49,871 nucleotides of DNA, taken from Candidatus Latescibacterota bacterium. Its GTDB lineage: Bacteria; Latescibacterota; UBA2968; UBA8231. How positions within the stretch are numbered: the stretch's first letter is position 1; every line of letters starts with the position of its first letter. This document shows, piece by piece, positions 16,160 to 24,913 of this stretch. The stretch covers positions 1-49,871 of the forward strand of contig JAJDUT010000109.1 of NCBI GenBank assembly GCA_022826515.1. Direction: 5' to 3'. Below the pieces are notes generated by a model. That model was not told where the DNA came from and ran no database searches. It worked only from the letters and a program-made list of their open reading frames with translations. A program made the translations under genes and the position numbers.

Positions 16160-17767
16160 TCAATTTTGGGCATCATCTTCGCGATCCCCCCAATCGGTTA
16201 GTACGGATCCCAGCGCATCTTCATGGACCATGACCTCGTCAGCGAAATCCACGCGGAGTTGGACCAGCAACGAGTCCATCTTCTGATGCTCGGCGCGCAG
16301 ACGGAGAATCACTTCAATATTCCGTTCCACTGCCTCATAGGGTCGCGCCGGCGTCTGGCTCTTTTCGGCGATACGCAGAACGGAATACCCACCAGGCACT
16401 TCGAGAGGCCCTAGGAGCGCACCCACTTCCGAGTCGAGAGCGAGGGGCGCGAGGGGCCCTAAGAGCGGATTGTCCCTCGTGACGAGCCACATCGACCCGC
16501 CTCTCTTCTTCGTCACCTCGCGAATGCTGTGTACCCGTGCCAAGGAGTCGATCGGGGTCCCCGCTTCTGCTTGGCCTCGGAGTCGTTGCGCCAAAGTAAG
16601 GTCCGCGACGAGGACCTCATCGACGCGAACCGTCGGACGCGGACCATACAACTCAGGGTGTTCCTCGTAGTACGCCCGTTTCTCGGCATCCGCTACCTCA
16701 ATGCGGCCGGCCACGACCCGCCGGAGGCTGTCGATCATCATTTCTTCCCTCAACTCCTCGACCTGATCGCGCACCACGGGTTCGCGGTCCATGCTACGAC
16801 GCTTGGCTTCCTCGACGACCAGCCGATCGCGAGCCTTCGTGCGCAACCAGCTCTGCAGATCCTCCCCGGCGGCGGCCAAGTCGACGTCGGATGACAAGAG
16901 CTGGCCGCCCGTCCAAGTACAGAGAGGATCCGACGCAGGACGGTCGTCAATCAGTGGCTCACAGACTAGGCCATGCGCATCCGCCAAGCTGTCGGCAAAG
17001 GACTCGAAGACGCGGCTCCTCTCGCGTACGCGGAACTCCTTGAGCACAGCATCCCACCAGTTCGCCATGTCGGCGGGACGACGGTCAATCAGGCGAAATA
17101 CGTGTACCCCGTAGCGGGAAGTCAGAGGTTCTGGGTAGGTTTGACCAGGCTCCAGCGACAGAATCTGCTCTCTGATCTCCGGGAGCACCTGGGATACAGA
17201 CATGTAGCTAAAGTAGCCCCCCAGGCCCCCTGTCTCGTGGTGGACCGAACGTTCGACGGCGAGTACATCCATCGGCTCTCCCGCATCGAGAGCCTCGAGC
17301 ACGCTCCACGCATCGGCCTCATTCGCCAGCATCACGTGCTGGAGCAGCACCTCTTCGGTAAACCCCTCTTCAATGGCGAAGGTCTGGATGCCCGACGTAT
17401 CGAGCCCCGCGCCGACCGCGACCGCGTTGAACAGGGAGCGCCAGAGGAGCTTGCGCTGGCGCTGCTCAAGGGCCGTTGCGATTTTAGGCGCTGCGTCCAG
17501 CTTCCTGCGTTGTCCCTCCAGCGCCAGCAACCGTCTGTCTATCATCGCATTTAGCAGTTGGCGTCTCGTGTCGAGACTGGCGGGATCTTGGCTGCGATGG
17601 GAAGAGGCGAGAAGCGTCGTCGCCATCTCGTCATACGCCCCGACATCAATCGTATCCCGGTCGATGATGGCGACGACGATAGGCTTCGGCTCGTATTGTT
17701 CAGTCTGTTCGCAGGCCAGCAATCCCGCTGTTAGCAAAATAACAGCGCGCGACGAGATCCTCATCAT
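16160..17767 (-). CDS. SurA-like lipoprotein with two parvulin (PPIase) domains
   Basis: A 535-residue protein starting at the ATG at 17767, in an ATGATGA overlap with the previous stop; a longer frame inside that gene is unlikely. Lipobox region LLAC (Cys19). Residues ~30-135 are a helical SurA N-terminal-type region. A first parvulin domain lies at ~140-237 (LGGYFSYMSVSQVLPEIREQ, RYGVHVFRLID) and a second at ~375-475 (KRGGSMWLV, GALLGPLEVPGGYSVLRI). Such periplasmic chaperone-isomerases deliver beta-barrel or surface proteins. It is translationally coupled to the 879-aa probable outer-membrane protein, which is its likely client. Isomerase activity is untested. Confidence 0.85.
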   Translation of the reverse strand: MMRISSRAVILLTAGLLACEQTEQYEPKPIVVAIIDRDTIDVGAYDEMATTLLASSHRSQDPASLDTRRQLLNAMIDRRLLALEGQRRKLDAAPKIATALEQRQRKLLWRSLFNAVAVGAGLDTSGIQTFAIEEGFTEEVLLQHVMLANEADAWSVLEALDAGEPMDVLAVERSVHHETGGLGGYFSYMSVSQVLPEIREQILSLEPGQTYPEPLTSRYGVHVFRLIDRRPADMANWWDAVLKEFRVRERSRVFESFADSLADAHGLVCEPLIDDRPASDPLCTWTGGQLLSSDVDLAAAGEDLQSWLRTKARDRLVVEEAKRRSMDREPVVRDQVEELREEMMIDSLRRVVAGRIEVADAEKRAYYEEHPELYGPRPTVRVDEVLVADLTLAQRLRGQAEAGTPIDSLARVHSIREVTKKRGGSMWLVTRDNPLLGPLAPLALDSEVGALLGPLEVPGGYSVLRIAEKSQTPARPYEAVERNIEVILRLRAEHQKMDSLLVQLRVDFADEVMVHEDALGSVLTDWGDREDDAQN

Positions 17768-20403
17768 CGATCGGTTCCGAGACCCGCAAACACATCCACG
17801 AAGATCATGGTGTTCGTGTCGGCATCTTCTCCGTGAACGCTGCGTCGCGTCCACCGTATGCCGATGTTCGCGGTCAGCTCGTAGCCCAGATACGCCGCCT
17901 GATTGGAAAACTGCGACGCCAAAGTCAAGCGACTGAAGTCGTCTTGGTAGTCAACGGCACCACCCTCAGGGCGGCTCTTCAGGTTATTGAAAAGCTCGTA
18001 CTCGCTGCCAAGGCCGAGAGTCATCTGCGGGGAAATGCTATAGCTGACGAGAAAGAAGAAGAGTTCAGCCAGATCGCGCGTGCTGCGCTCGCGTGGATTA
18101 GTCGGCGTACGGGAAGAAAACCGCTGCTTCCACTGCGGCCACAAAAGCACAGTCTGCGTGGCCCAGAATTGACGATCGGCCTTGTTGATTAGACCCAAGA
18201 ACCGCTCATTCTGCGTTCCCTCCGCCGCATCTCCCTGCTGATTGTAGGCGTCGTACTTGAGCTTCGTCTGCGTCGTAACGAACGGATTCCAATCTACCTG
18301 CAAGTAGAGGGTGTTGATAAAGGTATCCTGTGCGATCAACGGATCGCTGAAGTCCTGTAGCGTACCGGGAGAAAAGGCCGGCTGCACCCACTGGATGAGA
18401 TTGTCGGGGATGTCATCCCTGACTTTGCGAGCAAACTCCATTAGCTGGATCGACAGACTGCGCTGCGGATATTCCTTCTTCAGCGTCAGCAGACCGTACG
18501 TGGAGGCCGCCCGGCGGTCGCTGGAGTGCTGTTCCATCCGCGAGCGCCCAACCATGAGGCGACTATTTGGCATCAGTTCGACACCAGCGTAGAAGTTGTA
18601 TCCCTTGCTGTCTCGCTTGTACGGATAATCCGCTTCCGTGTCGTTTTCAAAACGGTCGATGACGGTATTGTTGTTCATGTCCGTGCCGAAAAGAAATTCG
18701 GGCGGATCGACGTGGTAGCGGAAAAACGGCTCGCTGTAATCAGGCTGGTTGTTCTGGTTCTGATTGAAGTCCGAGATGAAGTCTTGGTTCTCGTCGAGGC
18801 CCGGAAACACCTCCCGGTCGGGGAACTGATTCTGGTTTGGAAACAGGGCACTCAGATTTATGGCGCGGCGCTGCCAGTCCGGAAAGCGATCTTGGTCGTC
18901 GTTATCGTCGATGAGCTCGTAGAGATAATTCTTCTCGTCTTCGTAATCGATGAAGCCTTGGGTGTCGGGGATGAACATAGACGTCGAGTACCCAGGCTCG
19001 ACGCTGAAGAACTCTCCGTAGCCGAAGAAGGGGTACGCAATCTGCGACGCTGTGGCGTAATAAGCCTCAGACGCGTCGTGAGCGAGGGCTTGGTTGCTGC
19101 GGATGGTTTGGTTGGGGAACCGTCGGTTGCGCCGATTGCTCACGTACTCAGAACGGAGGTTGAAGCCCCCCACGTCGCTGATCGCCAGATTCACTCCGCG
19201 CAGTTCGTTGCTCGAAGGAATCCCGTACTGAAAGCGGATGAATCGCTGATTGGAGGCATCCGTGACGTTGCCTTCTGCTTGGGCGACGGGCAGGAAGGCG
19301 GGCTCCAGCGTCGCGTTGGTCTGCAAGTTCGATGCGACTTCTACGAGGTAGTCGTTGGCCACGACCAGCCCCACTTCGATGCGCTCGATCTCCCGGAAAT
19401 CAGTGATCTCCTCATCGGGGCCCGGCCGGAAATCGGCCTCAATGTTATACGTCAGGGTAACCGTATTGGAACCACTGGCCTCTAGCAGGCCTTCGCGCGC
19501 CACCCCCCCTTCGATGATCGGGTCAATCTCGGGATGCTCAACGCCGTTGATGAAGATGCGCTCGCGGAGCAGCAGTGCTCCGCCGACGCCATCCTCTGGT
19601 GAGTCGTCTGACAGTCGCACAATCAGCCGCTGGACATTGCCCGCATTCAGGCGACCGCCGAGGACGCCACGCAGCGAATTTTCGTCGAGGGAGAGTGCCG
19701 AGTTTTGGTGAAAGGTCGTCAGATACGTTCCACCCACTGTCGCGAAATCGCCGACGCCGACGCTTCCGTTCAGGCCGAGTAGCTGAGTGAAGGTCGTTTG
19801 GCGCGCCGCTCCTTGGTCGACAGCAACGGCCACGCGCCCGGGCGAATCGGCCCGCGCCGCTAAGACGCTCACTCCGTATTTATCGGTCTGGAAGTCCCAC
19901 TGCAGACCGTCGAACAGCGGTTTGGAGAAAGTGAGCGGCGTCATCGTGGTGCGGATGCCCTCGCCGATGGTCAGGGAGGTGTGGAACTGCCCCTTGGCCC
20001 CAGAGACCACGATGAGACGATTGAACCACTGGCTGAAGTTCGGATCTTTCCAAATTCCGCTCCCGAAATCCCGCGGATACTCATTTGTGAAGTTGTAGAT
20101 GTTCCAGCCCTTGGTGAAGTAATTGCCGTAGAGGTCGTAGTAGCGGTCGCCTTCGAGCTCGGTTCTCACATATCGCCGGTACTGGTCCCGCGCATAGTTG
20201 GTGTAAGCACTCCCCTGCCAGCCGTATAGTGAGTAGAGCGCTTGGGGCAGATACCACTTCCGCAAAGTTGGAATCAGTGTCTCAGGACTGATTCGGGCTC
20301 CGTCCGTGATGTAGGGATTGAACAGACCAATTTCGACAGCTCCACCTGGCGTCCCTTGCAGTAGCAGGACGGCTAAAATGGAGCCGACCCATTTGCGCTT
20401 CAT
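17764..20403 (-). CDS. Large exported protein, probable outer-membrane beta-barrel
   Basis: An 879-residue protein not assigned to a known family. Residues 1-22 are a signal peptide (GTPGGAVE). The remainder is rich in alternating hydrophobic/polar beta strands and aromatic residues (e.g. RLMVGRSRMEQHSSDRRA, LYLQVDWNPFVTTQTKLKYD, TANIGIRW), typical of outer-membrane barrels. Residues ~495-590 form an acidic insert with Asp/Asn-rich calcium-loop-like strings (DENQDFISDFNQNQNN, DMNNNTVIDRFEND). The last ~180 residues look like barrel strands but the protein ends in TDR rather than an aromatic residue. GGGGAG precedes the ATG. Coupled to the double-parvulin gene and following three discoidin-type genes. 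It might be an anchor or export pore for them. Confidence 0.65.
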   Translation of the reverse strand: MKRKWVGSILAVLLLQGTPGGAVEIGLFNPYITDGARISPETLIPTLRKWYLPQALYSLYGWQGSAYTNYARDQYRRYVRTELEGDRYYDLYGNYFTKGWNIYNFTNEYPRDFGSGIWKDPNFSQWFNRLIVVSGAKGQFHTSLTIGEGIRTTMTPLTFSKPLFDGLQWDFQTDKYGVSVLAARADSPGRVAVAVDQGAARQTTFTQLLGLNGSVGVGDFATVGGTYLTTFHQNSALSLDENSLRGVLGGRLNAGNVQRLIVRLSDDSPEDGVGGALLLRERIFINGVEHPEIDPIIEGGVAREGLLEASGSNTVTLTYNIEADFRPGPDEEITDFREIERIEVGLVVANDYLVEVASNLQTNATLEPAFLPVAQAEGNVTDASNQRFIRFQYGIPSSNELRGVNLAISDVGGFNLRSEYVSNRRNRRFPNQTIRSNQALAHDASEAYYATASQIAYPFFGYGEFFSVEPGYSTSMFIPDTQGFIDYEDEKNYLYELIDDNDDQDRFPDWQRRAINLSALFPNQNQFPDREVFPGLDENQDFISDFNQNQNNQPDYSEPFFRYHVDPPEFLFGTDMNNNTVIDRFENDTEADYPYKRDSKGYNFYAGVELMPNSRLMVGRSRMEQHSSDRRAASTYGLLTLKKEYPQRSLSIQLMEFARKVRDDIPDNLIQWVQPAFSPGTLQDFSDPLIAQDTFINTLYLQVDWNPFVTTQTKLKYDAYNQQGDAAEGTQNERFLGLINKADRQFWATQTVLLWPQWKQRFSSRTPTNPRERSTRDLAELFFFLVSYSISPQMTLGLGSEYELFNNLKSRPEGGAVDYQDDFSRLTLASQFSNQAAYLGYELTANIGIRWTRRSVHGEDADTNTMIFVDVFAGLGTDR

Positions 20404-20461
20404 GTCCAGCTCCCCTGTATTAGTTTACCACTGCGTATCGTCATTAAATCAACCTTTCTAA

Positions 20462-22807
20462 CTAATAGGCTACACTTACCAGCAGGGTTTTGGCCTCCTC
20501 CCCTGCGTCTGCCGCCACCTCTATGCGGCAGACATAGATCCCGGGTGGCGTAGGCCGATCATCCACCATCCCATCCCACACTAGCTGCTGCGTTTCCCCT
20601 CGCTGGCCGGAGACGACCCGGAGCAAGCGTCCTGCCAAGTTGTAGAGCCGTAGCTCAGCAGCGACTGTAGTGCGAAATAGATCGAAGGTAATGCGCAAAT
20701 TGTCGTTGATAGCGTCGCCGTTTGGCGTGATGACGCGGCTCGATGCAACGAGATTGCGGATAGTACCTCCTGAGACTGTGTTCGGCAGGAAGACGAAGAG
20801 GGCATCTCGGTCCGTGCGATCGAACTCGCCATCGCCGTCGTCATCGACGTCTAGCGGCCTCACCTCTTGCCGATTATCCGGTTGGGCCGAGTTCGCCACG
20901 GCTGCGAGGAAGCGGGTGGGATTGTTCAGCGGTCGCGCCGTGAACATCACTTCCACCGAGTCCCGCAGCGTGCGTCGGGGCATGGCGACGACGAGCGTAT
21001 CGACAGTGGACTCGACAGACCCTTCGACCTCTTCACCATTGATGCGTAGCGACACATCCCGCACTGGTCCTGGCACCGGCAGAATCACGCGATCGAAACC
21101 TTGGTCTCTGACCGTGAAGGTCGGTTGCAGCACGTAGCGAAAATCCTGCCACTCGCCAGCGATCGCCTCGCGTGGATAGATCGCGGCCTCAACGCCCTTT
21201 TGCACCAGTGCTTCGTCGAAGTGCAGAGTCACCGCGTTGAGGACCGGAGTGATTTCGGGATCGTCGGTCTCCAGACTCACCCGCATTCGCAATAGCCGTC
21301 TAGGGGTGGGAGACCGAAAGGACTGGCCCGACGAAAGGTGCGGCTCACTCCAACCACTCCAGTCCGCCCCTTCCTTGGGCACTTCGACGATCTCACCCCG
21401 CACCACTTTGGGCAGCTTATTGTACTGCGCCTCCGTGACCGGCTCGCCGTTCTTCTTGAAAAAGAATTGCTCCGCGTCGAGCTCATTGCCCGTTCGAGTC
21501 TGCACGGTGATTCGGGTCCCCGGCGGGGTGTCGGCATCCCACGAGATCCCCGTAACGCTCTTGGCCCCCCCGAGGTCGATGAAATCGGATGTCAAGGCCG
21601 CTTGTGCCGGATAGCCAGCGGAATAGATGAATACTTCCAGCATGATATAGCCAACCCTTCTGTCCTGGACATCGAAGTGGTTCCAGAACAGATAGCGGCC
21701 AACTCGATCTTCTAGATGGTGGTCGAAGACGTAGCGCACCGGTGCCCGGCTGTTATCGACGCGTGAAACGCGCGTGTAGTCAAAGGGACTGCGGAATGCA
21801 TCGTCCCGGGCGATCGGCGTCCCGTCCGTCATCTCCAGATTGTAGCCGTTGTTGGTGCCGCCGATTCCGAATGTCGTGCGGCCTAGATGATTGGGAGGCC
21901 ACTGGTAGAACACGATCCGGCTGACGTGGAAGAGGGCCCCCAGATCCCACTCGAACCACATCCCGCCATCCTGCCAGAAGCGATTGAGGTTATTGGCAAT
22001 CAAGGGCCATGCATTATCGACGGTTCCATCGCGCAGCTCTTCCACTTTGGGGCGTCCCGAGCGGATCGTCCCCCCCCGATCAAAGGTCGTCAGCGCGATA
22101 TTATCGCCGATCGCTGTTACCTCAATCTCGGCCAGCGCCGCGCCTTCCCCGACCTCGTGGGGCAGGAAGCGGATGTAGTGTACGGGCTTGAAGTCCAGCG
22201 ACTTGCCCAGCACCATGTTCTCGCCGGTCGCTACGTCGCCAAAATCCTCAATCGACAAGGGAATGACGATCTCACCCAACTCGTTGGGCTCGGCGGTCGT
22301 GAACACGCGCTGGAATCGCCAGACATCCTCGGACGGCGATACCGTCGAACCTTCGCTGACAAAAACCGAGAAATCCCGGAAGGGACGGACGTCGAGGGTG
22401 TCGGGAAAGACCAAGCGGATCTCCTTCAGCAGGACGAGGCGGCCCAAGTCGATGTCTATCCACGCATTGTCGGGATCGGCACCGGCATCGGGCTGCCACC
22501 ACGTGTCGTGATCGTTATCGAACAAAAACCGAGCGTCGCGGTTGTTCGAGTGTGCCGTCAGGCCACCGAAGACCTCACCACTTTTCCGGGTGGGATGCGA
22601 GAACAGGGACATGTTATCCATCGGATCGGTGTCCGTTCCGTACCACCCCAGCTCGATCTTTCCGTCTTGCCGCAACTGAATGGCCCCAATCGGGCTCGTC
22701 CACTGCTGCCAATCACTGAGACGATCGAAGCGGATCTCATCAGCCACGGCGTGACTGGACAGCAGCCATGCGGCCATGGCGATGATATACAAGCTTGTTT
22801 TTGCCAT
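20462..22807 (-). CDS. Secreted discoidin-domain surface protein with FlgD/CHU_C-like tail (paralogue 1)
   Basis: A 781-residue protein with a signal peptide (~residue 22, SHAVA). Two discoidin (F5/8 type C)-like regions lie at ~78-235 and ~250-405; such domains often bind glycans. A shared module follows (PGTRITVQTRTG, WSGWSEPHLSSG at ~425-525), then a beta region with QGFDRVILPVPG, a DVDDDGDGEFD loop, and a C-terminal domain from ~700: VITPNGDAINDN, LYNLAGRLLRVV, WDGMVDDRPTPPGIYV, ending VSVAY. This tail resembles gliding-motility/type IX or FlgD Ig-like C-terminal domains. It shares the architecture of the next two genes. GGGAG upstream of the ATG. Confidence 0.78.
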   Translation of the reverse strand: MAKTSLYIIAMAAWLLSSHAVADEIRFDRLSDWQQWTSPIGAIQLRQDGKIELGWYGTDTDPMDNMSLFSHPTRKSGEVFGGLTAHSNNRDARFLFDNDHDTWWQPDAGADPDNAWIDIDLGRLVLLKEIRLVFPDTLDVRPFRDFSVFVSEGSTVSPSEDVWRFQRVFTTAEPNELGEIVIPLSIEDFGDVATGENMVLGKSLDFKPVHYIRFLPHEVGEGAALAEIEVTAIGDNIALTTFDRGGTIRSGRPKVEELRDGTVDNAWPLIANNLNRFWQDGGMWFEWDLGALFHVSRIVFYQWPPNHLGRTTFGIGGTNNGYNLEMTDGTPIARDDAFRSPFDYTRVSRVDNSRAPVRYVFDHHLEDRVGRYLFWNHFDVQDRRVGYIMLEVFIYSAGYPAQAALTSDFIDLGGAKSVTGISWDADTPPGTRITVQTRTGNELDAEQFFFKKNGEPVTEAQYNKLPKVVRGEIVEVPKEGADWSGWSEPHLSSGQSFRSPTPRRLLRMRVSLETDDPEITPVLNAVTLHFDEALVQKGVEAAIYPREAIAGEWQDFRYVLQPTFTVRDQGFDRVILPVPGPVRDVSLRINGEEVEGSVESTVDTLVVAMPRRTLRDSVEVMFTARPLNNPTRFLAAVANSAQPDNRQEVRPLDVDDDGDGEFDRTDRDALFVFLPNTVSGGTIRNLVASSRVITPNGDAINDNLRITFDLFRTTVAAELRLYNLAGRLLRVVSGQRGETQQLVWDGMVDDRPTPPGIYVCRIEVAADAGEEAKTLLVSVAY

Positions 22808-22819
22808 AGTCTTAACTCC

Positions 22820-24889
22820 CTAGTAGACGACGGGCACTGTCAGTAATCGCCGTGCGATCTCCCTTTGGGTATTTACTTCGATCACAAGAAGATACAAGCC
22901 TGGAGGGACTAAGTTGCGATCATCATCGAGACCGTCCCAAGACACCTGCTGGGCCGATCGACCCCGATTCTCAGCGGCCAAGATCGCAATATAGCGTCCG
23001 GCAACATCGTACACCTTTACTGTCACATCTGCTTCATCGACGAATAGAACGCTAAACTCGACGTGGATTTCGTCGTTTACCCGGTCCCCATTCGGCGTCA
23101 GAGCCGGCTGCATGAGGCGGACCCCATCGAGAACGGTCGTCCTCGCATCGCGCGAGAAGACCTGCAGACTGTTGGTGTGGACATCGTCCCGGGCATCCCC
23201 CCCGTCCACTGACTGGGGCAAGTTGGCACTGGCAGAGTCGATGACCTCCCCGGCGAAAATCGTGGAAGAGGTAAAAAGGGAGGATTCGAGAGCGATGCGG
23301 ACGGGAACATCATTGTCGCGCGACACCCGGTTGGAGGCAAAGGAGATGAAAAGCTCGCCGTCGGTGGCAATCCCGTCCCCGGGCCACACGCTGTCTGGAG
23401 CTACCGCGACGAGATCTGCATCGCCCATCCTTAGCCCCTCGAAGCGAGTGCCAAAGGGGACCGTCAGCCGCACGGCATCGAATCCCTGTAAATCGCTGGA
23501 GAAGTCCGCCGCGATGTCAAAGTGTAGTTGACGTCGCTCCCCGACGGGGAATTCTGCTGGCTGCGCCTCAGCCGTCAGGCCTGTCGAAACAGCATCCGCC
23601 AAGGAAACCTCACCAATGAGCGACGAGGCGAGCAGTGGAGAAACCTCAAACTGTAGTGAATCTAGACGACCGATGGACAGCACATCGTCCGTCAGGAACG
23701 TCGCCCGGAATTGCAAATACTGGCGACCGTCCGGCGATCGGTTCAACTGACCGGATGAGCGATAGGGTGAAGACCACGGCGACCAGTTGGTCTCGTCGTC
23801 GAGAACGACACTGCGCTGATTGGGATAGCGGACGGAGAGGCTCTCCCGTCGGGGCAGCGAAGCGCGCTGCCATTCCGACTCTGTCGCCTCCTTGTCGCGC
23901 CCGAAGTCATCTACGACGTAGTAGGCCAGCGGCGTATCGTCAGTGCCGGAGCGCGTTTCTAGGAGTAGTCGGGCATCGCCTGCGGGGTCTTCGACGAGTA
24001 CGTCCGCTTCCCGGTCTCGTCGCAGCGAGCGGAAGGAGTAGGTGATCTCGCCGAAGTTGACAGGCTCGTCGAGTGGAATGGCGGTAGAAATGTAGTTTAC
24101 CTTGGTCGGGACGCCCTCGCCATAGACTTGGAACTCGGCCATACTGTAGAACTGGTCCGCCAAACTCAGATCGAGTCGGACGAATCTGGCCGGTTGCAGC
24201 GGAAAGCTGACATCGACTCGGCTCTTGGTGTTGGACTTGGTTTCCTCGATGAGGGTAGCAAGCGTCCGCTTCGGGATCGGCTCGGAGCCTTCGAGTAGAA
24301 ATTCTTCCGCCTCGTTCTGTATCGAAAGACGATACGCCCGCGGCGATCCCTGCTTGTTGGGAATGCCGCGCTTATCGACGCCCGATTGCCGAGGGAAGAA
24401 CAGGATCCGGTTAATCGGCGTCTCCAAGACTAGATCAAAGGTCCAAACTTCTTCCTGCAGCCGCAGAATTTGGTTGAAGACTTGTACCGGCCCCTCACCG
24501 ATTAGCTGCCGCAGCGAGATTGCCGTCTCGGGATCGCCATCGATGACCACGGCCTCCTCGCGGCTGTAGCCACCGTGCCAGAAGCGCGGGTCAACGCCAG
24601 CTTGGAAACCGAAGGCCTTACCTGTTGTCTGTCCCTCCGCCCAAGATAGGCCGAATATATTGGCGAAGGCCCCGGGTCCGACCATGATGTTTTCCCATGG
24701 CCGCAGCTCTCTGGGCTGCAAGGCACCCGGAGCGGTCGTGTCGTCAAGGGCGACGGCTTTCTGACGCACCTGTGACCATGAGAAATCCCCGGCCGCCCCG
24801 CCGATCTGCACGACGCGGCGCTGACCGTAGCCCGCAACCGCTGTCGCGACTAGCAGGATCGTTGTGGTAAGCATCATTCGCGTGCGCAT
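22820..24889 (-). CDS. Secreted discoidin-like surface protein with FlgD/CHU_C-like tail (paralogue 2)
   Basis: A 689-residue protein with signal peptide (AVAGYG) and AGAGGAGG ribosome site. A discoidin-like region covers ~100-260 (IDGDPETAIS, INRILFFPRQSG, RFVRLDLSLADQFYSMAEFQ). It is followed by the shared LETRSGTDDTPLAYYVVDD and NWSPWSSPYRSSG module, then QGFDAVRLTVPFGTRFEG. The C-terminal domain begins LTPNGDRVNDEIHVEFSV and includes VYDVAGRYIAIL and WDGLDDDRNLVPPGLYLL, ending VPVVY. Twelve bp separate it from paralogue 1. The three genes probably arose by tandem duplication and divergence; surface attachment is inferred. Confidence 0.78.
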   Translation of the reverse strand: MRTRMMLTTTILLVATAVAGYGQRRVVQIGGAAGDFSWSQVRQKAVALDDTTAPGALQPRELRPWENIMVGPGAFANIFGLSWAEGQTTGKAFGFQAGVDPRFWHGGYSREEAVVIDGDPETAISLRQLIGEGPVQVFNQILRLQEEVWTFDLVLETPINRILFFPRQSGVDKRGIPNKQGSPRAYRLSIQNEAEEFLLEGSEPIPKRTLATLIEETKSNTKSRVDVSFPLQPARFVRLDLSLADQFYSMAEFQVYGEGVPTKVNYISTAIPLDEPVNFGEITYSFRSLRRDREADVLVEDPAGDARLLLETRSGTDDTPLAYYVVDDFGRDKEATESEWQRASLPRRESLSVRYPNQRSVVLDDETNWSPWSSPYRSSGQLNRSPDGRQYLQFRATFLTDDVLSIGRLDSLQFEVSPLLASSLIGEVSLADAVSTGLTAEAQPAEFPVGERRQLHFDIAADFSSDLQGFDAVRLTVPFGTRFEGLRMGDADLVAVAPDSVWPGDGIATDGELFISFASNRVSRDNDVPVRIALESSLFTSSTIFAGEVIDSASANLPQSVDGGDARDDVHTNSLQVFSRDARTTVLDGVRLMQPALTPNGDRVNDEIHVEFSVLFVDEADVTVKVYDVAGRYIAILAAENRGRSAQQVSWDGLDDDRNLVPPGLYLLVIEVNTQREIARRLLTVPVVY

Positions 24890-24913
24890 AAATCCTCCTC
24901 TTGCCTACTTTCC

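Noticed and set aside
18526..19485. 319-codon plus-strand frame opposite the 879-aa gene
   Set aside because: No ribosome site or recognisable motif, and it overlaps a strongly supported minus-strand gene.
21887..22846. 319-codon plus-strand frame opposite discoidin paralogue 1
   Set aside because: Antisense to a gene with signal peptide and domains; composition is that of a reverse-frame shadow.
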